Part shown: positions 57,450 to 64,000 of the stretch, in pieces
How the letters are laid out: every line of letters begins with the position of its first letter
Numbering within the stretch: position 1 is the stretch's first letter
Assembly (NCBI RefSeq): GCF_003284935.1
Contig: NZ_QMEV01000008.1
Coordinates: 1 to 64,000, forward strand
Length of the DNA stretch: 64,000 nucleotides
Source: Mycobacterium colombiense
GTDB lineage: Bacteria; Actinomycetota; Actinomycetes; Mycobacteriales; Mycobacteriaceae
Reading direction: 5' to 3'
Made by a program: the position numbers and the translations under genes
The notes under the pieces: generated by a model
Seen by the model: only the letters and a program-made list of their open reading frames with translations
Database searches by the model: none
What the model was told of the DNA's origin: nothing

Positions 57450-59132
57450 TCAGCGCTCCTCCGCAATGTGCAGCGCCGCCAGGTAACCGAAGGTCATGGC
57501 CGGACCGATGGTGCCGCCCGGACCGGGGTACGTGTGGCCCATCACCGGGGCGCTGACGTTGCCGGCGGCGTAAAGGCCTTCGATGATACTGCCGTCGTCG
57601 CGCAGCGCCCGGCCGTGGATGTCGGTGCGGATGCCGCCCTTGGTGCCCAGGTCGCCAGGCACCATCTTGGCCGCGTAGTAGGGCGCGTGGGTGATCTCGC
57701 CGAGGTTGGGGTTCGGCTTGTTGGTCGGGTCGCCGTAGTACCTGTCGTAGGCGCTCTCGCCGCGCTGGTAGTCCTCGTCGACGCCCGAGCGCGCGAACCC
57801 GTTGAAACGTTCCACGGTCGCGGTGAATTCGTTCACCGGAAGGCCGGCCTTGGCCGCCAGCTCCGCCAGCGTGTCGGCCTGGATGATGACGCCGGACTCC
57901 AGCCACTTGCGCGGAATGCGTTGTCCGGGCTGCAATCCCGCGAAGATGTACCGGTCCCGGTACTGCTGGTCGAACACCAGCCAGGCGGGAATGTTCTCAC
58001 CCGGGCCGGGCCCCTGGCCGTATTCACCGCCGTACATGTGGTGGCAGGCCTCTACGTAGGGCATCGATTCGTTCATGAACCGCTTGCCCGACATGTTGAC
58101 GATGATCGACCCCGGCGAATTGCGCTCGGACAACGCGAACCAGGGCGCCCCCACCAGCGGGACGGTGGGCCCCCACCAGGCGTCTTCCATCAGATCCAAT
58201 GCGGCGCCCAGCTTTTCGCCGGCCAGGATTCCGTCACCGGTGTTCGCCACCGCGCCGACGGTCCACTCGGTGGTGATCGGTGCGCGCTGGTATTTCACCC
58301 GCATCTGTTCGTTGTGCTCGAACCCGCCCGAGGCCAGGATCACCCCGCGTCGGGCCCGGATCAGCCTGGGCTCACCGGATTCGGCGTCGCCGGCCCCGCG
58401 CACGTAGACCCCGCGCACCACACCGTCTTCGACGTAGAGGTCGGTGAGCGCGGTGTTGAGCACCACCGGAACCCCGGCGCGCTGCAACCCGATTCGCAGC
58501 GGTCCGATCAACGCCCGGCCCATGCCGACGAGGTTCTTGCCGGTCGCCTTGGCCCACATGGTCCGCGCCCCGACCTTCACACTGCGCAGCACGCCGCGCG
58601 GGTGACGCTTGAGCTGGTTCAGCCGCACGTAATCTTGTTGCATCACCACGACGTTCAGCGGCACCTTGCCGTAGGCCGGCTCCAGCCCGGCTTCGTCGGC
58701 GCCGAGCTTGCGGGCGTTGAACGGCTTCGGCTCGATCGATCGACCCTCCGCGCGCCCGCCCGGCGACTCGGGGTAGTAGTCGGAGTACTTCGGCACCCAG
58801 CACATCTTCAGCGGTGCGTGCTTGAGCACAAACGACAGCATCTCGGGGCCGCGCTCGAGGTAGGTGTCGATCTTCTCGGGCTCGACGACGTTGCCCACGA
58901 TCCCGTGCAGATAGGTGCGGGCGGCCTCGGCGGTATCGCGGACCCCGTCACGCTTGAGCACTTCGTTATTTGGGATCCAAACACCGCCGCCCGAGCGTGC
59001 GGTCGAACCGCCGAAGTGCGGGGCCTTCTCGATGACTATGGTGGAAAGGCCCCGGTGAGCGGCGGTAAGGGCGGCCACCATGCCGGCTCCGCCGCTCCCG
59101 ACCACGACGACGTCGTACTCCTGCGCTGACAT
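57450..59132 (-). CDS. kstD: 3-ketosteroid delta-1-dehydrogenase KstD
   Basis: FAD enzyme that introduces the C1-C2 double bond, converting androstenedione to androstadienedione and preparing ring opening with KshAB. 560 aa from ATG 59132 (563 in H37Rv). N-terminal Rossmann motif VVVVGSGGAGMVAALTAA, GGSTARSGGGVWIP, and the C-terminal flavin/substrate region YAAGNVSAPVMGHTYPGPGG ... TIGPAMTFGYLAA. A codon ATG at 59141 is in frame but would cut into the operator. The message is probably leaderless from a -10 TAACGT (59145-59140). Confidence 0.96.
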   Translation of the reverse strand: MSAQEYDVVVVGSGGAGMVAALTAAHRGLSTIVIEKAPHFGGSTARSGGGVWIPNNEVLKRDGVRDTAEAARTYLHGIVGNVVEPEKIDTYLERGPEMLSFVLKHAPLKMCWVPKYSDYYPESPGGRAEGRSIEPKPFNARKLGADEAGLEPAYGKVPLNVVVMQQDYVRLNQLKRHPRGVLRSVKVGARTMWAKATGKNLVGMGRALIGPLRIGLQRAGVPVVLNTALTDLYVEDGVVRGVYVRGAGDAESGEPRLIRARRGVILASGGFEHNEQMRVKYQRAPITTEWTVGAVANTGDGILAGEKLGAALDLMEDAWWGPTVPLVGAPWFALSERNSPGSIIVNMSGKRFMNESMPYVEACHHMYGGEYGQGPGPGENIPAWLVFDQQYRDRYIFAGLQPGQRIPRKWLESGVIIQADTLAELAAKAGLPVNEFTATVERFNGFARSGVDEDYQRGESAYDRYYGDPTNKPNPNLGEITHAPYYAAKMVPGDLGTKGGIRTDIHGRALRDDGSIIEGLYAAGNVSAPVMGHTYPGPGGTIGPAMTFGYLAALHIAEER

Positions 59133-59133
59133 G

Positions 59134-59147
59134 TAGAACACGTTATA
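59134..59147. promoter_or_regulatory. KstR operator between kstD and hsaE
   Basis: TAGAACACGTTATA fits TNNAACNNGTTNNA. It begins 1 nt upstream of the kstD ATG and contains the kstD -10 TAACGT on the minus strand. On the plus strand hsaE has RBS AGGAG (59190-59194) before ATG 59205, so one operator probably serves both directions. Confidence 0.85.
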
Positions 59148-59204
59148 GAATTGCCCGGGGCGGCCGCTACTGGCCCGGTCGACCGTACGAGGAGACTTGG
59201 AAAA

Positions 59205-59990
59205 ATGCTCAGTGTTGCCACGCGCGACGAGCTAGCTGCCGACTTGGCGCAGGCCGAGCGGAGCGGCGAGCCGATCGCCCCGTTGACCGCTGCCTATCCG
59301 GACATCGACGTCGTCGACGCGTACGAGATTCAGCTGATCAACATCCGCCAGAGGGTCGCGGAGGGGGCCCGGGTGCTCGGCCACAAGGTGGGGCTCTCGT
59401 CGAAAGCGATCCAGCAAATGATGGGCGTCGACGAGCCGGACTACGGACATCTGCTCGACGAGATGCAGCTGTTCGAGGACACCCCGGTCAAGGCGAACCG
59501 CTACCTGTACCCCCGGGTCGAGGTCGAGGTCGGCTTCATCCTGAACGCCGACCTGCCCGGAGCCGGCTGCACCGAGGACGACGTGCTGGCGGCCACCGAG
59601 TCGTTGGTCCCGTCGATCGAGCTGATCGACACCCGGATCACCGACTGGAAGATCGAACTGTGCGACACCATCGCCGACAACGCCTCGTCGGCGGGTTTCG
59701 TGCTCGGCGAGGCACGCGTGTCGCCCCGCGACATCGACGTCAAGGGGATCGACGCCGTATTGCGCTGCAACGGTGAGGTGGTCGCCGAAGGCCGCACCGA
59801 CGCGGTGCTGGGCAACCCGGTCACCGCGGTGGCCTGGCTGGCCCGCAAGGTGGACGGCTTCGGTGTCCGCCTGCGCAAGGGTGACGTGGTGTTGCCCGGA
59901 TCCTGCACGAAAGCGATCGACGCGCACCCGGGCGACAACTTCGTCGCCGACTTCGCGGGCCTCGGTTCGGTGCGTCTATCGTTCGAATAG
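59205..59990 (+). CDS. hsaE: 2-hydroxypentadienoate-type hydratase HsaE
   Basis: Hydrates the 2-hydroxyhexa-2,4-dienoate released by HsaD. 261 aa from ATG 59205, the same length as H37Rv Rv3536c. 2-keto-4-pentenoate hydratase family features: VLGHKVGLSSKAIQQMMGVDEPDYGHL, YPRVEVEVGFIL (metal Glu), PSIELIDTRITDWK and the C-terminal GDNFVADFAGLGSVRLSFE. First gene of hsaE-hsaG-hsaF. Confidence 0.96.
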   Translation: MLSVATRDELAADLAQAERSGEPIAPLTAAYPDIDVVDAYEIQLINIRQRVAEGARVLGHKVGLSSKAIQQMMGVDEPDYGHLLDEMQLFEDTPVKANRYLYPRVEVEVGFILNADLPGAGCTEDDVLAATESLVPSIELIDTRITDWKIELCDTIADNASSAGFVLGEARVSPRDIDVKGIDAVLRCNGEVVAEGRTDAVLGNPVTAVAWLARKVDGFGVRLRKGDVVLPGSCTKAIDAHPGDNFVADFAGLGSVRLSFE

Positions 59991-59993
59991 GCT

Positions 59994-60005
59994 CGATTTA
60001 AATCG
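59994..60005. repeat. Perfect AT-rich palindrome between hsaE and hsaG
   Basis: CGATTTAAATCG, a 12-bp perfect palindrome, in a 52-bp gap that is markedly AT-rich and breaks the otherwise tight hsaEGF operon. No known operator motif is matched. Confidence 0.5.
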
Positions 60006-60042
60006 TCTAACTTAAATCTCAAAAGCTTCGAAAAGGGGCATC

Positions 60043-60975
60043 ATGCCGACTAAGGCGACTGTGGCCATTGTCGGGTCGGGGAATATCAGCACTGACCTGC
60101 TCTACAAGCTGCTGCGATCGGACTGGCTGGAACCGCGCTGGATGGTCGGTATCGACCCGGAGAGCGAGGGCCTGGCCCGCGCCCGCAAGCTGGGTCTGGA
60201 GACCACCCACGAGGGTGTGGACTGGCTGTTGGCGCAGCCGGAGAAGCCCGACCTGGTATTCGAGGCCACCAGCGCCTACGTGCACCGCGACGCCGCCCCC
60301 AAGTACGAGGCGGCCGGCATACGGGCCATCGACCTGACGCCGGCGGCGGTGGGACCCGCGGTGATCCCGCCGGCCAACCTGCGCCAGCACCTGGACGCGC
60401 CGAACGTCAACATGATCACCTGCGGCGGGCAGGCCACCATCCCGATCGTCTACGCGGTGTCGCGCGCCGTCGCCGACCTCGGGGGCGTGCCGTATGCCGA
60501 GATCGTCGCCTCGGTCGCCTCGCTGTCGGCCGGCCCCGGGACCCGGGCCAACATCGACGAGTTCACCAAGACGACCAGCCGGGGGGTGGAGACCATCGGG
60601 GGCGCCACGCGCGGCAAGGCGATCATCATCTTGAACCCGGCCGACCCGCCGATGATCATGCGCGACACCATCTTCTGCGCCATCCCCGAGGACGCCGACC
60701 GCGACGCGATCGCCAAGTCCATCCACGACGTGGTCGCCGAGGTGCAAACCTATGTGCCGGGATACCGGCTGCTCAACGAGCCCCAGTTCGACGACCCGTC
60801 GATCAACTCCGGCGGCCAGGCGCTGGTCACCACGTTCGTCGAAGTCGAGGGTGCGGGCGACTACCTGCCGCCTTACGCTGGAAATCTGGACATCATGACG
60901 GCCGCGGCGACCAAGGTCGGCGAGGAGATCGCCAAGGAATCCCTGAGCGCGACGGCCGGAGGAGCGCAATCATGA
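60043..60975 (+). CDS. hsaG: Acylating propanal/acetaldehyde dehydrogenase HsaG
   Basis: Oxidises the propanal made by HsaF to propionyl-CoA. 310 aa; RBS AAAAGGGG (60031-60038) before ATG. NAD-binding [18 protein letters not shown], catalytic Cys in [13 protein letters not shown], and [20 protein letters not shown]. Forms a channelling complex with HsaF; the two genes overlap by 4 nt (ATGA), consistent with stoichiometric production. Confidence 0.96.
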   Translation: MPTKATVAIVGSGNISTDLLYKLLRSDWLEPRWMVGIDPESEGLARARKLGLETTHEGVDWLLAQPEKPDLVFEATSAYVHRDAAPKYEAAGIRAIDLTPAAVGPAVIPPANLRQHLDAPNVNMITCGGQATIPIVYAVSRAVADLGGVPYAEIVASVASLSAGPGTRANIDEFTKTTSRGVETIGGATRGKAIIILNPADPPMIMRDTIFCAIPEDADRDAIAKSIHDVVAEVQTYVPGYRLLNEPQFDDPSINSGGQALVTTFVEVEGAGDYLPPYAGNLDIMTAAATKVGEEIAKESLSATAGGAQS

Positions 60976-62033
60976 GCACCCGGGAGATTTTCTTCAACCC
61001 GATCTGGGACGTGCGGATGACGGATACGTCGCTGCGGGACGGTTCCCACCACAAGCGTCACCAGTTCACCAAGGACGAAGTCGGCGCCATCGTGGCCGCG
61101 CTGGACACCGCCGGGGTGCCCGTCATCGAGGTCACCCACGGCGACGGACTGGGGGGCTCGAGCTTCAACTACGGGTTCTCCAAGACCCCCGAGCAAGAGC
61201 TGATCAAGCTCGCCGCCGAGACCGCCAAAGAAGCCAAGATCGCCTTCCTGATGCTGCCCGGCGTGGGCACCAAGGAAGACATCAAGGAGGCCCAGAACAA
61301 CGGCGGCTCGATCTGCCGCATCGCCACGCACTGCACCGAGGCCGACGTGTCGATCCAGCACTTCGGCCTGGCCCGCGAACTCGGTCTGGAAACCGTCGGG
61401 TTCCTGATGATGAGCCACACCATTACGCCGGAGAAGCTGGCCGCCCAGGCGCGCATCATGGCCGACGCGGGCTGCCAGTGCGTCTATGTGGTCGATTCGG
61501 CCGGGGCGCTGGTCCTCGAGGGCGTGCGTGACCGGGTCGCGGCACTGGTCGCCGAGCTCGGCGACGATGCCCAGGTCGGCTTCCACGGCCACGAGAACCT
61601 CGGCCTCGGGGTGGCCAACAGCGTCGAGGCCGTCCGGGCGGGCGCCAAGCAGATCGACGGCTCGTGCCGCCGCTTCGGCGCCGGTGCCGGCAATGCCCCC
61701 GTCGAGGCGCTGATCGGGGTGTTCGACAAGATCGGCGTGAAGACCGGGATCGACTTCTTCGACATCGCCGACGCCGCCGAAGAGGTGGTCGCCCCGGCCA
61801 TGCCCGCCGAGTGCCTGCTCGACCGCAACGCCCTGATCATGGGGTACTCCGGGGTGTACTCGAGCTTCCTCAAGCACGCCATCCGCCAGTCCGAGCGCTA
61901 CGGTGTGCCCGCCCATCAGCTGCTGCACCGCGCGGGCCAGCGCAAGCTGATCGGCGGCCAGGAGGACCAGCTGATCGACATCGCGCTGGAGATCAAGCGC
62001 GAGCAGGAAAGCGGCGCCGCGGCCCCGCGTTGA
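60972..62033 (+). CDS. hsaF: 4-hydroxy-2-oxohexanoate aldolase HsaF
   Basis: Mn-dependent class II aldolase giving pyruvate and propanal. 353 aa. DRE-TIM-type start [17 protein letters not shown] with catalytic His and Arg-Asp, [33 protein letters not shown], and the metal His pair in [18 protein letters not shown]. Last gene of hsaEGF. Confidence 0.96.
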   Translation: MSTREIFFNPIWDVRMTDTSLRDGSHHKRHQFTKDEVGAIVAALDTAGVPVIEVTHGDGLGGSSFNYGFSKTPEQELIKLAAETAKEAKIAFLMLPGVGTKEDIKEAQNNGGSICRIATHCTEADVSIQHFGLARELGLETVGFLMMSHTITPEKLAAQARIMADAGCQCVYVVDSAGALVLEGVRDRVAALVAELGDDAQVGFHGHENLGLGVANSVEAVRAGAKQIDGSCRRFGAGAGNAPVEALIGVFDKIGVKTGIDFFDIADAAEEVVAPAMPAECLLDRNALIMGYSGVYSSFLKHAIRQSERYGVPAHQLLHRAGQRKLIGGQEDQLIDIALEIKREQESGAAAPR

Positions 62034-62083
62034 CCTGCCGGTTCGCCCGAACGCACGCACAGGCGGCGCAAAGCTACCGCGAG

Positions 62084-62089
62084 TAACCT
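62084..62089 (+). promoter_or_regulatory. -10 box of the haemophore-family gene, leaderless
   Basis: TAACCT ends 6 nt before ATG 62096 with no Shine-Dalgarno sequence; no KstR site is present, so the gene looks independent of the steroid regulon. Confidence 0.5.
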
Positions 62090-62095
62090 GGCCGT

Positions 62096-62401
62096 ATGAG
62101 CACATCCAACACAGTCGGCGCCCGTCGCCGCGGGCTGTACGGCCTGCTCGCCGGGGGATTGATGACCGCTGCCGCCGCAACGGTGATCGCCGTGCCCTTG
62201 GCCGGCACGGCCAACGCGCAATGCAACCAGGACGTGGGGCAATCCATCGATTCGTACCTGCAAAAGCACCCGGATCTTCACCAGCAGCTGCAGCAAAGGT
62301 CGCAGGCGGAGGGCGGGAACGGCAACGTCATCGATTACCTCAACCGGCATCCCGACGTCCGGCAGCACCTGATCGACCTGTCCCACTCGTGCCCTCCGTA
62401 G
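62096..62401 (+). CDS. Secreted haemophore-family (MHB-type) small protein
   Basis: 101 aa. Signal peptide with an N-terminal Arg cluster (GARRRGLYGLLAGGLMTAAAATVIA) cleaved after ANA (near residue 41), leaving a 60-residue helical domain with two Cys (QCNQD and HSCPP) at its ends, and the duplicated motif KHPDLHQQL / RHPDVRQHL. The size and Cys placement match mycobacterial haem-binding proteins of the Rv0203 type; haem binding by this member is inference. It sits between hsaF and the Rv3531c homologue, where H37Rv carries PPE61/PPE62. Confidence 0.8.
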   Translation: MSTSNTVGARRRGLYGLLAGGLMTAAAATVIAVPLAGTANAQCNQDVGQSIDSYLQKHPDLHQQLQQRSQAEGGNGNVIDYLNRHPDVRQHLIDLSHSCPP

Positions 62402-62465
62402 TGAGTCGGCGTCGTCTTTGAACGCTGTGGTCGACGCGCGGGAACGTTCGCCATTGACGAAAAAG

Positions 62466-62483
62466 TAGAACACGTTCTAGCGT
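62466..62483 (+). promoter_or_regulatory. KstR operator overlapping a leaderless promoter (Rv3531c homologue)
   Basis: TAGAACACGTTCTA (62466-62479) is identical to the kstR/fadE34 operator; the -10 TAGCGT (62478-62483) begins inside it and ends 6 nt before GTG 62490. Confidence 0.88.
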
Positions 62484-62489
62484 CTAGGC

Positions 62490-63617
62490 GTGTTCTCTGA
62501 TTCCCTCACCGCTGCGATCGCCGAGGCCGAGCAGCTGGTCGCCGACGCACCGTTCATCGAGACCGAAGCCGACCTGCTGGAAGGGTTGCAGTATCTGGCC
62601 GGCTGCATCTCGGCCTGCATCCATCTCGCCGTGGACTACGACCGCGACCATCCCTTCCTGCAGTCGGGTACCGGGCCGTTCACCAAGATGGGCCTGGACA
62701 ACCCCGACACCCTCTATTTCGGTACCCGGGTGCACGCCAACCACGACTACGTGGTCACCGGCAGGCGCGGAACCACCACCGACCTGAGTTTCCAGCTACT
62801 CGGCGGCGAGTACACGGACGACTTCGTGCCCGTCAGCCAGGCCGCGTTCGACGATCGCGAGCTCGAGATCGCGCCCGACGGCAGCTTCGAGTGGCGGGTG
62901 CGACCCACCAGCCCCGGCCAATTGGTGATCCGCGAGGTGTACGGTGACTGGTCGGCTCAGCGCGGCACGCTGGCGATCTCGCGGCTCGACACGGCGGGCA
63001 CCGCACCGCCGCCGTTGACCCGTGAGCTCATCGAAAAGCGTTACGCCACGGCGGGAAAGCAACTCGTCCAGCGAGTGAAGACCTGGCTGCAATTCCCGCA
63101 GTGGTTTTATCTCGACCTGCCGGTCAACACCATGGTGCCGCCGCGGCTGACTCCGGGCGGACTGGCCACGCAGTACTCGTCGGTCGGGCACTTCGACCTG
63201 CGACCGGATCAGGCGATGGTCATCACCATCCCGGTCACCGACGCGCCCTATCTCGGCTTCCAGCTGGGCAGCCTCTGGTACATCTCGCTGGACTACATCA
63301 ACCACCAGACCTCCCTGAACAACACTCAGGCGCAGGCGGATCCGGACGGCAAGGTGCGCATGGTCGTCGCCGATCAGAACCCGGGAGTGACGAACTGGGT
63401 CGAGACGCTCGGCCATCGGCGGGGCTTCCTGCAGTTCCGCTGGCAGCGGGTGTCGCGTGAGCTCACCGATGCCGACGGTCCGAGCGTCGAGGTGGTCGAC
63501 ATCGACAAGGTTTCGGCCGCGTTGCCGTACTACGACCACAACAAGATCTCAGAGGACGACTGGCGTGCCCGTATTGCGCTGCGCCACCAACAGATTCAGG
63601 CGAGGATGCTGGGATGA
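62490..63617 (+). CDS. KstR-regulated conserved protein of unknown function (Rv3531c homologue)
   Basis: 375 aa, the same length as in H37Rv. GTG start at the predicted transcription start. No signal peptide. Helical N-terminus (about 1-55), then a mostly beta domain with NPDTLYFGTRVHANHDYVVTGRRG, FDDRELEIAPDGSFEWRV and PGQLVIREVYGDW, and a C-terminal part with MVVADQNPGVTNWVETLGHRRGFLQFRWQRV. No catalytic motif recognised. Coupled to the downstream SDR by a 4-nt overlap; a role in steroid metabolism follows only from the operator and context. Confidence 0.85.
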   Translation: MFSDSLTAAIAEAEQLVADAPFIETEADLLEGLQYLAGCISACIHLAVDYDRDHPFLQSGTGPFTKMGLDNPDTLYFGTRVHANHDYVVTGRRGTTTDLSFQLLGGEYTDDFVPVSQAAFDDRELEIAPDGSFEWRVRPTSPGQLVIREVYGDWSAQRGTLAISRLDTAGTAPPPLTRELIEKRYATAGKQLVQRVKTWLQFPQWFYLDLPVNTMVPPRLTPGGLATQYSSVGHFDLRPDQAMVITIPVTDAPYLGFQLGSLWYISLDYINHQTSLNNTQAQADPDGKVRMVVADQNPGVTNWVETLGHRRGFLQFRWQRVSRELTDADGPSVEVVDIDKVSAALPYYDHNKISEDDWRARIALRHQQIQARMLG

Positions 63618-64000
63618 CGAAGTTGCTCGACGGCAAGGTAGTGGTGATCAGCGGCGTCGGCCCGGGTCTGGGCACGACGCTGGCGCACCGATGCACGCGG
63701 GAAGGTGCCGACCTGGTGCTGGCGGCCCGCACACCGGAACGCCTGGACGACGTCGCCAAGCAGATCGCCGACCTCGGCGGCCGGGCGACGACGGTGCGCA
63801 CGGACATCACCGAGGATGACCAGGTGAGCAACCTGGTCGAAGCCACCTTGGAGGCCTACGGCAAGGTCGACGTGCTGATCAACAACGCGTTCCGGGTGCC
63901 GTCGCTGAAACCGTTCTCCAGCACCAGCTTTCAGCATATCCGCGACGCGATCGAACTCAGCGCGCTCGGCGCGCTGCGGCTCATCCAGGGGTTCACGCCG
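63614..64000 (+). CDS. Short-chain dehydrogenase (Rv3530c homologue), cut by window edge
   Basis: First 129 codons of an SDR: cofactor loop SGVGPGLGTTLA, DLVLAARTPERL, DITEDDQ and NNAFRVPS (variant of NNAG). ATG 63614 overlaps the preceding stop (ATGA), so it belongs to the KstR-controlled transcript. The catalytic Tyr-Lys lies beyond the window. Confidence 0.88.
   Translation, partial: MTKLLDGKVVVISGVGPGLGTTLAHRCTREGADLVLAARTPERLDDVAKQIADLGGRATTVRTDITEDDQVSNLVEATLEAYGKVDVLINNAFRVPSLKPFSSTSFQHIRDAIELSALGALRLIQGFTP

Noticed and set aside
57402-59129. 575-codon plus-strand frame opposite kstD
   Set aside because: Complementary to the well-conserved kstD coding frame; composition is repetitive and no motif was found.
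59133-59141. Upstream ATG start for kstD at 59141
   Set aside because: It would place coding sequence over the KstR operator and the -10; ATG 59132 fits the family N-terminus and the leaderless pattern.
59994-60005. Replication origin or integration site at the AT-rich palindrome
   Set aside because: Only one short palindrome, no iterons, DnaA-box cluster, integrase or tRNA gene nearby.

Overview
This window is chromosomal DNA of high G+C content from a slow-growing, non-tuberculous Mycobacterium, most likely of the M. avium complex. The genes follow, in inverted orientation, the order of the M. tuberculosis H37Rv stretch from mutY (Rv3589) to Rv3530c. The products recognised are mycobacterial orthologues: CarD, KstR, Ddn, CYP125 and LpqE/LppH-type lipoproteins. 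The species assignment is inference. The PPE genes that interrupt this stretch in H37Rv are absent and several other genes take their places.

Bases 1-9640 are housekeeping: mutY (cut by the window edge), the beta-carbonic anhydrase canB, a membrane protein, radA-disA (DNA repair and c-di-AMP synthesis), lipoprotein lpqE, and a carD-ispD-ispF-cysS-rlmB run (RNA polymerase regulator, MEP isoprenoid steps, Cys-tRNA synthetase, rRNA methylase). Bases 9640-18230 are accessory and transport: a secreted glycerophosphodiesterase, a pxpA / metallo-beta-lactamase-fold / ArsB-type permease operon, lipoprotein LppH, a zinc/manganese-type ABC importer with a Zur-like operator, and a LacI-family regulator.

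From 18.2 kb to the end lies the cholesterol-catabolic cluster. The KstR part comprises kstR, fadE34, kshB, hsaACDB, fadA5, cyp125, fadE28-fadE29-chsH2-chsH1-ltp2, kstD, hsaEGF and the Rv3531c/Rv3530c homologues. It shortens the side chain and opens and degrades rings A and B. The KstR2 part comprises fadE31-33, fadD3, fadE30, ipdF, kstR2, fadA6, ipdABC, echA20 and two SDR genes. It degrades the remaining C/D-ring propionate (HIP). Seven KstR-type operators and three KstR2-type operators can be read directly in the intergenic regions. Many of the promoters place a TANNNT -10 box 6-8 nt before the start codon, so leaderless transcripts are likely.

Features that stand out: two paralogous DUF559-type nuclease genes, each bounded by its own direct repeats; a structured repeat element inserted between ipdB and ipdC; a SatD-like gene pair in place of Rv3555c/fdxB; a tandem ddn duplication plus a small unassigned gene in the fadA5 operon; and a haemophore-family gene in the position PPE62 occupies in H37Rv. 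No rRNA, tRNA, CRISPR array or recognisable transposase was seen.
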